64,000 bases of DNA from JAWKOK01 sp963765875 (GTDB taxonomy: Bacteria > Chloroflexota > Anaerolineae > Caldilineales > Caldilineaceae), in assembly GCA_963765875.1 (NCBI GenBank), contig CAVXYK010000025.1:204965-268964 (forward strand), written 5' to 3'. Of the stretch, positions 1 through 8,731 are shown in pieces. The notes below the pieces were generated by a model. The model was not told the DNA's origin and did not search any database. It saw only the letters and a list, made by a program, of their open reading frames with translations. Each line of letters begins with the position of its first letter. Within the stretch, counting starts at the first letter, position 1. Position numbers and translations under genes: made by a program.

Positions 1-727
1 GATCCGGTATCACCGACTCAGCGGCCAGCTGGACAATCTGCCCGCCTGGCTCCTGTTCGATGGCCAGTTCGTGAGTTGGGCTTTCAATCGATGCGAAGGT
101 ACCGGCATTGGCCGCATCCAGATGCAGTTGCATCGAAAACCGATGCCCCGGATCGCGAAGCAGCGCCAACGGCTGCCCATTAGCAAAGGCCGATCCCAGC
201 TCATCCTCGCGCACGAAACGCGGGGCAGTGGTCAACGGCATCCGCAACATCCAATGCAGGCCATCGGCCCGAGCCAGTTGCACAAATGTCGTCTCGATGA
301 TCACCGGTTCATCAGGCTGGATGCCGGCAATCTGAAGTGTGAAGACGTCGGGCGATTCCCGCGAGACCAAGGCTGCTTGTTGACCACTCTCCTTGGCCGC
401 TGCGTATTCCCCCTCCGCCTCCTCGCGGCTCTTTAGGTGGGTGACGATTTCAACAGTACCAAACCGCACGCTTACATCGGTCACCGCTGCGTCACCCGGC
501 AGCGGAAAGCGATAGAGCGCCTCCAGCACGGCCTTGGATTCTTTATGGCTGTAGCCGAAGGTCTGACGCAGTGTCAGCGATGCCAGCGGCCCGCTAATGT
601 GCCCGCTAAGATGCGTATCGCGTAGCGCGATGAACTGTGAAACGGATTCGCTCGACTCCGGCGTCATGACTTGGAGTACGCCAAATCCACCGGACCGGGA
701 ATTCTCGTAGATATGTGGATTGAACAC
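1..727 (-). CDS. VIT-domain protein, N-terminal part (runs off window start)
   Basis: The minus-strand frame is open from a GTG at 727 to the window edge, about 242 residues. A strong ribosome site (gaagggggag) sits 7-8 bases before the GTG. Residues about 45-175 match a vault/inter-alpha-trypsin VIT domain: a beta-rich stretch beginning PLASLTLRQTFGY, then VLEALYRFPLPGDAAVTDV, a conserved KSREEAEGEYAAA segment and later ETTFVQLARADGLHW. In this family the VIT domain is normally followed by a von Willebrand A domain, which would lie outside the window. No signal peptide is visible at the N terminus. The role is probably protein-protein binding; the substrate is unknown. It diverges from the plus-strand genes that follow. 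Confidence 0.85.
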   Translation of the reverse strand, partial: MFNPHIYENSRSGGFGVLQVMTPESSESVSQFIALRDTHLSGHISGPLASLTLRQTFGYSHKESKAVLEALYRFPLPGDAAVTDVSVRFGTVEIVTHLKSREEAEGEYAAAKESGQQAALVSRESPDVFTLQIAGIQPDEPVIIETTFVQLARADGLHWMLRMPLTTAPRFVREDELGSAFANGQPLALLRDPGHRFSMQLHLDAANAGTFASIESPTHELAIEQEPGGQIVQLAAESVIPD

Positions 728-999
728 AGTAGATCTCCCCCTTCGCAACATGACCAACCAAAACACCAACAAACGAGGCGCCGCCGGCGAAGTGAGCGGA
801 GAGTGAGCAGGAAGTCGAATTCGCAAACAGGAAGCCTCTGCCTCCATTGTACGTACGTGTCCATCCGCCGTCAATGAGGATTGATGAGGCTAGCAATCAA
901 GAAACCTACGGGAATCCGATTGGGTCTCGACGAAATCTGAAATATAATGCGCTAGAGGTCTGTCGGAGAAACACGAAATAGAACGCGGAGTGAGCGGAT

Positions 1000-1110
1000 A
1001 TGGCGGAAGAAGACCGGATTATTCCTGTATTTATCCGCGAATATCAGCTCGATCCGCATGATCAGCGTTCTATTCTGCTTCTCTCCAACAAGTTACTAGA
1101 GTCATCATGA
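1000..1110 (+). CDS. possible small protein of 36 aa upstream of ABC exporter
   Basis: ATG at 1000 has a purine-rich site (gcggag) about 9 bases upstream and the frame runs to TGA at 1108-1110. The peptide starts MAEEDRIIPVFIREYQLD and ends SNKLLESS; it is charged and has no membrane segment. It ends 25-60 bases before the ABC transporter start, so it could be a leader or co-transcribed small protein. I do not recognise it. It could also be a chance open frame: evidence is only the ribosome site, position and lack of a better explanation for this gap. Confidence 0.35.
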   Translation: MAEEDRIIPVFIREYQLDPHDQRSILLLSNKLLESS

Positions 1111-1134
1111 CTACGAATCTCGGTTTGCCTCACC

Positions 1135-3021
1135 GTGCAACCGTCACAGGAAGACTTCGGCCACTTCGCCATGATCCCGTCCAGCAAAGCGCTTCAGAAC
1201 GTTCGACGACAGCTTCCCTACCTGCCAAAAGCATTGAGACTCGTCTGGGACGCAGCCCCGGCATGGACCGCGGCATGGGCGGTCTTGCTCATCGTCCAGG
1301 GCATTTTGCCGGTGGCCACGGTCTACTTGACGCGTGCGTTGGTGAACAGCCTGGTTGCCGTGGTCTCCGGCGATGTGGGATGGATAACGATTCGCCTCCC
1401 CCTCTTCTTCGTCCTGCTGATGGCACTGATATTGCTCTTGCAGACGCTGCTCGCCAGCCTGTCCACGTGGGTGCGCACGGCCCAATCCGAGCTGGTCGGC
1501 GATGACCTGAGCGATCGTATCCAGGCCCAGGCGCTTGCACTGGACATGACTTACTACGAGACGCCCTCGTACTACGACCAGTTGCATCGCGCACGGGTCG
1601 ACGCCATGGGCAGCCCGCTCCTTCTGCTGGAGAACATGGGCAACATCGTGCAGAACGGCATCACCCTGGTGGCGATGGCCGGCGTCCTGGTACCCTATGG
1701 TCTTTGGCTGCCGGTCGCTTTGCTCGTCAGCACATTGCCTGCGCTCTATGTCGTCGGCGGCTACAGCCTTCGCCAGCACCGCTGGCAAGTGGAGACGACC
1801 GATGCCAGACGTCGCAGCCTCTATTACGACTGGATCATTTCAGATCGTGACGCAGCTGCAGAGCTTCGCATCTTTGACCTTGGCGAACTATTTCGAGGTC
1901 GATTCAACGCCACACGCAAAAAGCTGCGACAAGAGCGCATCGACCTGGAGCGCAGTCAAGTTCTCGCTCAACTGTTGGCCTCCATTATGGGCCTGATCGT
2001 CATGGGCGGCTCGCTTGCTTGGATGCTTTGGCAAACCGCTCAGGGACTCTATACCTTGGGCGACCTTGCCCTCTTCTATCAGGCGTTCAACCAGGGCCAA
2101 CGCTTGATGCGCACGCTGCTTCAAAGTGCAGGACGCATCTACAACAATCTACTCTTTCTGGAAAACCTCTTTGAGTATCTGTCGCTCAAACCCTTGATAT
2201 CGGCTCCACCCGATCCGGCGCCCTTTCCGGCGCCGCTCCAGACGGGGATCTCTTTTGAGAATGTTCTTTTCCATTATCCCGGCAGCGACCAAGCCGCTCT
2301 CGCAAATTTCGATCTAGCGATCCCGGCAGGCAAGGTGACGGCCATCGTAGGTGAAAACGGCGCCGGCAAGAGCACGCTGATCAAGCTGCTCTGCCGCTTC
2401 TTCGACCCCAACTCGGGCAGGATCACCATCGACGGTATCGATATTCGCCGGTTCGATCCGGCAGACCTCCAGCACCAATTCACGATCATGTTTCAGCAGC
2501 CGGTTGAGTACCAGGACACAGCGACCAACAACATTGCCTTCGGTAACCTGGCCATCGATCCTTCACCGGACGACATTCACGAGGCAGCCATCGCTGCAGG
2601 CGCTGATGTCCCCATCGCCAAATTGCCCGATGGCTACGAGACGGTGTTGGGCAAGTGGTTTGGCGACGCTGAACTGAGTGTGGGCGAATGGCAACGCGTT
2701 GCGCTGGCGCGCGCCTACCTTCGCCAAGCCCCGATCATCGTGCTGGATGAGCCGACCAGCGCCATGGATCCCTGGGCCGAGACGGACTGGCTCAATCGCT
2801 TTCGCAGACTGGCAGAGGATCGCACGGCGCTCATCATCTCCCATCGATTCACCACGGCGATGTCCGCCGATATTATCCATGTGATGGTGAACGGCCGTGT
2901 GATTGAGTCGGGCAGCCACAGCGAATTGCTCGACCAAGCGGGCTTCTATGCGCGTTCCTGGCATGCGCAGATGCAAGAGCGATCATCCACCCAAGATGGC
3001 GCAACCGGTCGCCAGACATAA
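1135..3021 (+). CDS. ABC exporter, fused permease and ATPase
   Basis: A 628-residue half-transporter: membrane domain with about six helices in residues 35-335, then a nucleotide-binding domain. Walker A (VGENGAGKST) lies near residue 405, the signature motif reads LSVGEWQRVALARA near 512 instead of canonical LSGGQ, and Walker B is IIVLDEPTSAMDP near 535, followed by the switch His in ISHRFTT. It would work as a dimer in the plasma membrane, exporting a peptide, drug or lipid; the substrate cannot be told. The frame opens at GTG 1135, but an ATG at 1171 is an equally plausible start; neither has a good ribosome site. A 36-codon open frame precedes it. Family assignment is sure, substrate is not. 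Confidence 0.93.
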   Translation: MQPSQEDFGHFAMIPSSKALQNVRRQLPYLPKALRLVWDAAPAWTAAWAVLLIVQGILPVATVYLTRALVNSLVAVVSGDVGWITIRLPLFFVLLMALILLLQTLLASLSTWVRTAQSELVGDDLSDRIQAQALALDMTYYETPSYYDQLHRARVDAMGSPLLLLENMGNIVQNGITLVAMAGVLVPYGLWLPVALLVSTLPALYVVGGYSLRQHRWQVETTDARRRSLYYDWIISDRDAAAELRIFDLGELFRGRFNATRKKLRQERIDLERSQVLAQLLASIMGLIVMGGSLAWMLWQTAQGLYTLGDLALFYQAFNQGQRLMRTLLQSAGRIYNNLLFLENLFEYLSLKPLISAPPDPAPFPAPLQTGISFENVLFHYPGSDQAALANFDLAIPAGKVTAIVGENGAGKSTLIKLLCRFFDPNSGRITIDGIDIRRFDPADLQHQFTIMFQQPVEYQDTATNNIAFGNLAIDPSPDDIHEAAIAAGADVPIAKLPDGYETVLGKWFGDAELSVGEWQRVALARAYLRQAPIIVLDEPTSAMDPWAETDWLNRFRRLAEDRTALIISHRFTTAMSADIIHVMVNGRVIESGSHSELLDQAGFYARSWHAQMQERSSTQDGATGRQT

Positions 3022-3078
3022 ATGTGATACACTTGATTCCAGCAACGATGGGTAACCCGCTGCCAAAGGCTTTCTCTT

Positions 3079-3159
3079 GACACGAATGGTCACAAATTTT
3101 CACGAATTACGTCGTCGCCCCTGAGAAAAGATTCGCGTAAATTTGTGTAAATTCGTGTC
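3079..3159. repeat. imperfect inverted repeat of the 'acgaatt' family
   Basis: Arms 3079-3107 and 3131-3159 (about 24 of 29 paired) are built from the word cacgaatt. The same word builds a perfect palindrome at 18438-18522. It is followed by tttttgcagtggactcat, a tail also seen in variants near 6380, 18530, 39330, 39380 and 46075. It lies between the ABC exporter and the selenoprotein gene and might act as a terminator. Confidence 0.75.
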
Positions 3160-3210
3160 CGGATTCCTTTTTGCAGTGGACTCATGGATTGAACTGAAGG
3201 GAAACATTTG

Positions 3211-4059
3211 ATGGCAGATGATCGCAGCCTATTTCAACGGGCCTCCAATCGAGTTTTCGGCATACCGGCCGTCGCCCAGATGTGGGCCAAGCTGTCGGCC
3301 GGGCGCACGGACGATCTAGTCGACCTGTCCGGCGATATCCCGTTTGTCCCATTCGAGAAACCACTGTCAACGTCGAACGTAGCGCTCTTGACAACCGGCG
3401 GCATTCATCTGCCGGATCAGACGCCATTCGACATGCAGAACCCCGACGGTGACGCGGGCTATCGGGTGGTTCCCGGCGATGTTGACATGTCTAAGCTCGT
3501 CATCACGCATAAGTATTATAATCACAGTGATGCAGAGATCGATCCGAATATAATATTCCCGCTGAACCGATTTCGAGATCTGGTCGATCAGGGCGTCATC
3601 GGCGGGATCGGGCCGCGCAATTTTGGCTTCATGGGCCATATCGATGCCGATCAAGTGGGCATCTTGAATCAGCAGACGGCCCCCGAGGTCGCGGCCAAGC
3701 TGCGTGAGGACAGCGTCGACTTCGCCTTTCTCACACCTGCTTGAGGACTCTGCAATCGGTCCGTGGGACTGATCGCAAGGGCTATCGAACGGGCCGGTAT
3801 TCCAACGGTCAGCATCTCCATCACACGTGACTTGACCGAATCCGTGGGCGTGCCGAGGGCCGTCTTTGTCAAGTGGCCGTTGGGTCATCCGCTGGGCGAG
3901 CCCAACAACGTACTTCAACAGCGCACCTTGATCTACGACGCGTTGAAGCTACTGGTCACGGCCAATGAACCGGGGTTGATCGTCGAGCCGGGCTACCGCT
4001 GGCGCCGAACAACGTATAGTGAACCTGATTGGAACGAGCTGAAACAACATAAGATCTGA
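3211..4059 (+). CDS. GrdB/PrdB-family selenoprotein with in-frame UGA (Sec178)
   Basis: The frame from ATG 3211 (gaaggg site about 8 bases upstream) reaches TGA at 3742-3744 and continues without any frame change to TGA 4057-4059. Reading the first TGA as selenocysteine gives one 282-residue protein. Residues 1-177 carry the glycine/sarcosine/betaine/D-proline reductase selenoprotein B type fold (VALLTTGGIHLPDQTPFD, then IGGIGPRNFGFMGH). At the UGA the text is FAFLTPA-U-GLCNRSVGLIARAIE, a UxxC redox motif in the position where this family has Sec or Cys. The tail after it (AGIPTVSISITRDLTE, KWPLGHPLGEP) is family-like. A hairpin fitting a bacterial SECIS starts 7 bases after the TGA. The protein is shorter than clostridial GrdB and no grdA, grdC or prdA partner is nearby, so it is probably a stand-alone oxidoreductase of unknown substrate. 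The selAB/selC/selD genes are not in the window. Confidence 0.82.
3751..3777 (+). promoter_or_regulatory. bacterial SECIS-like hairpin after UGA codon
   Basis: Stem 3751-3762 pairs with 3766-3777: TGCAATCGGTCC against GGACTGATCGCA, 11 of 12 positions paired (one A-C mismatch, one G-T wobble), apical loop GTG at 3763-3765. The loop begins 18 bases after the TGA and starts with G. Known bacterial SECIS elements lie directly downstream of UGA within the coding sequence and have a small apical loop with G in its first two bases, about 16-37 bases from the UGA. The hairpin lies in coding sequence. Confidence 0.75.
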
Positions 4060-4097
4060 GAAAGAGGATAAAGCCGGTTGAACAAAAGATCTTCTTT

Positions 4098-4167
4098 CAG
4101 CATTCCGGGATTGAGCCAGTCGATTCTCCATTCTGAGATGACGGCTTGGCCCAATCCCGGAATGCTG
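4098..4167. repeat. 21-bp inverted repeat after selenoprotein gene
   Basis: Arms 4098-4118 and 4147-4167 (cagcattccgggattgagcca and its complement) match at 20 of 21 bases, with a 28-base loop. It sits 38 bases after the selenoprotein stop and 75 bases before the next gene. No T-run follows, so it may be a dispersed palindrome rather than a classic terminator. Confidence 0.7.
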
Positions 4168-4241
4168 ATACACACATGTGGGCTTTCCACACAGTCTCAA
4201 TTTCGTAGAACGCGGATCCATACGACGGAAGCATTTGCAAT

Positions 4242-4673
4242 ATGAGTCGACGCAAAGCAAGAAAAACGACAAACTCCAAGCAGAAGAGCGCAAAACCAAG
4301 CAGCCCGAAGGGTGAATCAGGCGCTCCAGGCAAAGGCCCCATCCGCGTCACAGGTATCCTCTTTGCGCTGGCGGCCAACATGTTCCTTGTCTCCGCCGCC
4401 GACGCTTTGGTCCAGGGGCTGAGCTTGCCGATATCCTATGAAGTGTTGGCTACCCTAGTCGCGCCCTTTATTGCCGGCACAGCAACCGCTTTTTATGTCA
4501 AACAAAGAGGCGGCGTGCACGCTTTCCTCGGGGGACTGCTGAGCATTCCCCTGCTCACCTACCTTGTCTTTGGCGGCTTCTGGCAATTTGGCATCCTGGC
4601 CGGAGCCTTCTGTGGCCTGTCAGGCGCAATCACGGAGATCTTTCTGCGTCGAAGCCAGACCGCGGATCGCTGA
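4242..4673 (+). CDS. small integral membrane protein, unknown function
   Basis: A 143-residue protein with a basic, Ser/Lys-rich cytoplasmic N terminus (residues 1-33, MSRRKARKTTNSKQK...) and three to four hydrophobic helices: about 37-60 (GILFALAANMFLVSAADAL), 66-86, 92-112 and 116-135. It ends with a basic RRSQTADR tail, so both ends probably face the cytoplasm. I do not recognise a family. The gene converges with the PAP2 gene on the other strand and overlaps its 3' end by about 115 bases, which suggests either a long overlap or that the PAP2 stop is misplaced by an indel. Confidence 0.6.
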   Translation: MSRRKARKTTNSKQKSAKPSSPKGESGAPGKGPIRVTGILFALAANMFLVSAADALVQGLSLPISYEVLATLVAPFIAGTATAFYVKQRGGVHAFLGGLLSIPLLTYLVFGGFWQFGILAGAFCGLSGAITEIFLRRSQTADR

Positions 4674-5593
4674 ACCATCGTCGTTTCATGCACCCTCCAT
4701 CTACCCTGCTTAGATCGCCGCTCCGAGTTGATCAGCAACATGCTCAGGCCCCAGAAGAAGATCAAGCCTGCGAGATCGGCTGCCAGATCCGCGGTGGAAG
4801 CGGTGCGCAGCGGCGAAAAGGCCTGCATCAGCTCCTCACTCAGCGCCAATACAAAGGGAACGAGCACGGCAATGGGCGCCACGGCATAGCCCCACACACG
4901 CAACACACGACCCCGTAACCAGAGGTTGAGCCAGAAGGCGATGAGACCAAAGAGCAGGAAATGCAGCACCTTGTCGGCATTGGGCCACGCCAACAGATGC
5001 CGGGGCAAATAGTCTAAATAGGCCATTAGCGTGACCACAATGGCCAGCGCAATTTGCGGCCAGAGCAGCCAACGCATGCGCTCCAGGAGCGGACCATCCC
5101 GATAGACAACGCCATAGCAAGCGACGCCCACGGCGCCGCCGATCAGCGCGCCGGCAAGCACGTCGGACGGATAGTGGTGCCCCAGGTAGATTCGGCTGAT
5201 CCCGACAGCAAATGCGCCGCCAAACAGGAGGCCGGTCCAAGCCGCGCCGCGAAAGCGAAGCGCCAGCAAGGCGGCCAGCGCAAAGGCCAACGCAGCATGG
5301 CCACTGGGAAATGAGGGAAACGGCGGGACGGGGAGAATGAGCCTGACCTGATGCTCAATTGGCGGGCGTGGACGCATCCCCAGTGCGTAGAAGAGCACTG
5401 TAAGCGCAGCGCTGACCATCAACGCCACCACAAGCGATATGGCCGTACGGCGATCCGTCCGAACAGCGAGCAGCGCAATGGCCACCGGCAGCAATCCCGG
5501 GCCAATGACCGTGAGTGCAACCATAATCGGATCCAGCAGCGGATCGGCCAACCTCTGATTGAAAAGTTCGAGCAGATAGATGTCCATGTCCAA
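4559..5593 (-). CDS. PAP2-family phosphatase fused to VanZ-like membrane domain
   Basis: A 344-residue membrane protein. Residues 1-175 are a PAP2 phosphatase domain with the family motifs: RPRPPIEHQ (KxxxxxxRP-like), SFPSGHAALAFA (PSGH) and SRIYLGHHYPSDVLAG (SRxxxxxHxxxD), which together form the phosphohistidine active site. Residues 185-290 hold further helices with YLPRHLLAWPNADKVLHFLLFG and ALSEELMQAFSPLRTAS, like VanZ-type proteins. It may dephosphorylate a lipid phosphate such as undecaprenyl diphosphate. The frame opens at TTG 5593; ATG 5587 is an alternative start two codons in. The last 50 residues (basic, proline-rich) overlap the convergent gene and may be an artefact. Confidence 0.85.
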   Translation of the reverse strand: MDMDIYLLELFNQRLADPLLDPIMVALTVIGPGLLPVAIALLAVRTDRRTAISLVVALMVSAALTVLFYALGMRPRPPIEHQVRLILPVPPFPSFPSGHAALAFALAALLALRFRGAAWTGLLFGGAFAVGISRIYLGHHYPSDVLAGALIGGAVGVACYGVVYRDGPLLERMRWLLWPQIALAIVVTLMAYLDYLPRHLLAWPNADKVLHFLLFGLIAFWLNLWLRGRVLRVWGYAVAPIAVLVPFVLALSEELMQAFSPLRTASTADLAADLAGLIFFWGLSMLLINSERRSKQGRWRVHETTMVQRSAVWLRRRKISVIAPDRPQKAPARMPNCQKPPKTR

Positions 5594-5730
5594 TGGATAC
5601 CATGGGAGCGCTCTAAAGGGCTAGACGCTTCTCTTCCTCTTTTCGGACAGCTTCCCGATGGTTCTGCGTTGCTCTTGGGTGATGAAATCCCCTCTCCGGC
5701 CGTTCCAGAGAAAAAGATGCCCCAGCGCAA

Positions 5731-5793
5731 GTCCCCGGCACAGCCCAGCTAAAATCTGGTCCGGAGATCCCGTTTGTGGGCTGTGCCGGGGAC
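5731..5793. repeat. palindrome with 17-bp perfect arms
   Basis: gtccccggcacagccca at 5731-5747 is exactly complementary to 5777-5793. A related pair (acgtgccggggac / gtccccgacacgt) occurs at 23969-24033, so this is a dispersed family. The 5594-6500 gap otherwise holds only repeats. Confidence 0.8.
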
Positions 5794-5932
5794 GTTGGGA
5801 GAGCCATTCGTTTGGATTGGCCTTAGGCATTTGCCGCCGTTTGGCCGGGTGTAATTCAGATTCGGGGAATATGGCATGAGCGCCTCACCCTGTTTCGCCT
5901 CCTGGGCCTCATAGATTTGCGAGTGGCTACAC

Positions 5933-5959
5933 GTCCCTATCCAAAAATTGGATAGGGAC
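5933..5959. repeat. 12-bp perfect hairpin
   Basis: gtccctatccaa at 5933-5944 pairs with ttggatagggac at 5948-5959 across a 3-base loop. It lies in the repeat-filled gap between the PAP2 gene and the second ABC exporter. No T-run follows on either strand. Confidence 0.7.
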
Positions 5960-6007
5960 CCCGCCGGGCGCTTGAAGCGTCCGGCAGGGTAAGGCACACC
6001 CGCCCCC

Positions 6008-6368
6008 AATTCGAATTGAGTGTGTTGGCGAAAAGCGCCTGCTGCGCAAACAAACCGAGTTGAGACCCGTAGGGACATGGCATTCCCCGCCAGGTCGAAC
6101 TCTGATTCGGGCGATTCCAAATCGAGAAGCATCATCCGCATTCTGAAAATGATTCTAGGGATGCCATGTCCGTTTCAGACCTACTGCACTATCAGGCACG
6201 GACAAGGCATTCCTAGTCACCGTATGGTTAGCGGCTGTGGCCTTGAAAGTCGAAACGGTCTCCGTCGACAACGGGTCTGTGCGGAATGCCATGTCCCTAC
6301 ATAGCAGTACGCCATCAACTCATTTTGTTTGCGAAGCAGGCGCAAAGCGCCAACACACCCATTTGAAT
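6008..6368. mobile_element. MITE-like element with about 80-bp inverted ends
   Basis: The left end (6008-6087: aattcgaattgagtgtgttg, then gcgcctgctgcgcaaacaaa, then gtagggacatggcattcc) recurs in reverse complement at about 6283-6368 with roughly 80-85% identity by eye. The inner part contains further gggacatggcattcc words in both orientations. It encodes no convincing protein. The same words (gtgtgtt, gagttgag, cccgtagggrcatgg) form a second element at 43247-43497. This fits a non-autonomous, transposase-dependent element; no transposase is in the window. Confidence 0.6.
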
Positions 6369-6504
6369 TACGCGCGTTTGGCAGTGGACTCACAGACACA
6401 ATCGTAGAGTGTGATACTGTTAATAGGATGTAGTCCGATTGCGTTTCTCCACATCCACACCACCTACGCTCATCCTGTTGCATTCACCTCGAGGAGGTTT
6501 GCTC

Positions 6505-8472
6505 TTGTCGCATGGAACTGGCTGGTTCCGCTATATCAGCTACGACGAATCAAAAGGCAAGGCAACCGTTGACCGTTCGCTTCTGCGACGCGTCGGCGGC
6601 TATGCCAGACCACACATCGGGTCCGTACTCGTTGTGCTTGTTACCATTCTGAGCATTTCACTGCTGGAACTGATTCCCCCTTTGCTCTATCGCGACCTGA
6701 TCGACAACGTACTGCCTAATGGCGATGTGCGTCGGCTGAATCTGCTTGCACTGGCTATGCTGGCGATCCCGTTAATGACCGGCGCCATCAGTGTCGTTCA
6801 GCGCTATTTCAGCGCCATGGCCGGCGAGGGCATCATCTTCGACCTGCGCCAGCAGATGTACGATCACCTACAACGGATGTCGCTGCGTTTCTTCACCGAC
6901 ACCAAATCGGGCGAAATTGTCTCGCGCTTTAACAACGATGTGGTCGGCGCGCAGAGCGCCATCACCGGCACCGTGCCCAACATCATCACCAACACAGTCA
7001 CGTTGGTTTCGACACTGGTTGTGATGATCAGCATCGAGTGGCGATTGACGCTGTTGTCCATTGTCGTGTTGCCGCTCTTTCTCTTCCCGGCACGGCGTGT
7101 GGCCCTAACCCTGCGCGGCATCCGGCGCGAGGCGATGGAGAACAGCGCCGACATGAGCAACATCATCAACGAGACACTGACCATCAACGGCGCGTTGCTG
7201 GTCAAGACCTTTGGCCGCCAGGCACGCGAACTAGACCGTTTTCGCAAAGCCGGCGCGGCCGTGCGCGACATCGGCATCCGCCGCGCCAGGGTTGGTCAGC
7301 TCTTTTTCATGGGTCTGGGCATCTCGGCCAGCATCGGCACCGCCATGATCTACTGGGCGGGCGGCCACATGGTCATGAACGATGTGATCACCATCGGCAC
7401 AATCGTGGCTTTCGTCGCCTACCTAGGCAGGCTCTATGGCCCCATCTCATCATTGACCAACGTACAGGTTGAGTTTGCCACGTCGATGGTCAGCTTTGAA
7501 CGTGTCTTCGAATGGCTCGACCTTCCCCTCGAAATCGATGATAGGCCGGATGCCATCACATTGGACGAGACCGACGGGCACATTCGCTTCGAGGGCGTCA
7601 CATTTCGCTATCAAGAAGATCTTCCGCCCACCAACATGCCCGACAATCTCGATACAACTGACCGTGACCCGGATGACGATACGGTCGATGATCACGCAGT
7701 CGATGGTCCCTCAGAAGAACCGGAAGACGAAGCAACAGACGAATCCAACCGGCTCTGGGCATTGGACGATGTCTCCTTCGAGATCGAGCCAGGCCAGTTG
7801 GTGGCGCTGGTCGGTCCCAGCGGAGCAGGTAAGACGACCGTCACCTACATGCTACCGCGTCTCTATGATCCGACCGAGGGCCGAATCACCCTTGATGGAC
7901 ACAACCTACGTGACGTCACGCTGGTATCGCTGGCCGATCAGATCGGCATGGTGACCCAGGAGACCTACCTTTTCCATGATTCCATTCGCGCCAACCTGCT
8001 CTACGCCAAGCCCGATGCGCGCCAAGATGAGTTGGAGGCTGCCTGCAAGGCGGCCAACATTCACGACCTGATCATGTCATTGTCGGAAGGCTACGACACA
8101 GTCACAGGCGAACGGGGATATCGGCTGAGCGGCGGCGAAAAGCAGCGGCTGGCCATCGCCAGGGTGATTCTCAAAGACCCCCGCATTCTGGTATTGGACG
8201 AGGCCACCTCGCACCTGGATTCCCAGAGCGAGGCGCTCATTCAGGCGGCCCTGGTTCCCTTGCTGGCCGGGCGCACCAGCCTGGTCATTGCCCATCGGCT
8301 CTCCACCATTCTGGCAGCCGACAAGATCCTGGTGATGGAACAGGGACGCTTGGTTGAGCAAGGCACCCATGCGGAGTTGATGGAAGCAGCAGGTCTCTAC
8401 GCCCACCTCTATAAGACCCAGTTCAGCAGTGAGCCGATCAACGGTAGCGATAATGCAGCAGGGAACGCATGA
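6505..8472 (+). CDS. MsbA-type ABC exporter with acidic insertion
   Basis: Half-transporter of about 655 residues. The start is taken at TTG 6505 because a strong AGGAGG site lies 7 bases upstream; the frame is open from 6439. A membrane domain of six helices (RRVGGYARPHIGSVLVVLV onward) is followed by the ATPase: Walker A VGPSGAGKTTVTY, signature LSGGEKQRLAIARV, Walker B ILVLDEATSHLDS, switch IAHRLST. About 40 residues rich in Asp and Glu (PDNLDTTDRDPDDDTVDD onward, bases about 7630-7750) are inserted in the first beta strands of the ATPase, just before RLWALDDVSF; most relatives lack this. It probably exports a lipid or hydrophobic compound. Monocistronic in appearance, between a MITE-like repeat and ftsH. 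Confidence 0.93.
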   Translation: MSHGTGWFRYISYDESKGKATVDRSLLRRVGGYARPHIGSVLVVLVTILSISLLELIPPLLYRDLIDNVLPNGDVRRLNLLALAMLAIPLMTGAISVVQRYFSAMAGEGIIFDLRQQMYDHLQRMSLRFFTDTKSGEIVSRFNNDVVGAQSAITGTVPNIITNTVTLVSTLVVMISIEWRLTLLSIVVLPLFLFPARRVALTLRGIRREAMENSADMSNIINETLTINGALLVKTFGRQARELDRFRKAGAAVRDIGIRRARVGQLFFMGLGISASIGTAMIYWAGGHMVMNDVITIGTIVAFVAYLGRLYGPISSLTNVQVEFATSMVSFERVFEWLDLPLEIDDRPDAITLDETDGHIRFEGVTFRYQEDLPPTNMPDNLDTTDRDPDDDTVDDHAVDGPSEEPEDEATDESNRLWALDDVSFEIEPGQLVALVGPSGAGKTTVTYMLPRLYDPTEGRITLDGHNLRDVTLVSLADQIGMVTQETYLFHDSIRANLLYAKPDARQDELEAACKAANIHDLIMSLSEGYDTVTGERGYRLSGGEKQRLAIARVILKDPRILVLDEATSHLDSQSEALIQAALVPLLAGRTSLVIAHRLSTILAADKILVMEQGRLVEQGTHAELMEAAGLYAHLYKTQFSSEPINGSDNAAGNA

Positions 8473-8731
8473 GGCGTTGCATGACGTTACGTGGCATGAA
8501 ACTACGCAACAAACCGTATCCTAGACCACTGGTCTTTTGCCCTTGAAATTGGTATACTGGGCGCTGATCTAGTCTTGATTTGCTTCAACTTGAATCGTGA
8601 CCGTGCTACGTTACGGAGCAATGGTCACTTAGTCGCATTTTCGCTGCCCCCGCGCAACCCGACCGGGTGCGCATCTTCGATAGGCAGCCCGAAAAGCGGC
8701 AACCGGACAGGACCCTGTCGCGGAGGAATGA

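Noticed and set aside
1107..1505. 132-aa frame at the ABC start
   Set aside because: Out of frame with a clear 628-aa ABC exporter; shadow frame.
3742..3744. TGA as the true end of a 177-aa protein, with a second gene at 3763
   Set aside because: The next codons continue the same family in the same frame, and a SECIS-like hairpin follows. Two separate genes would be an unlikely coincidence.
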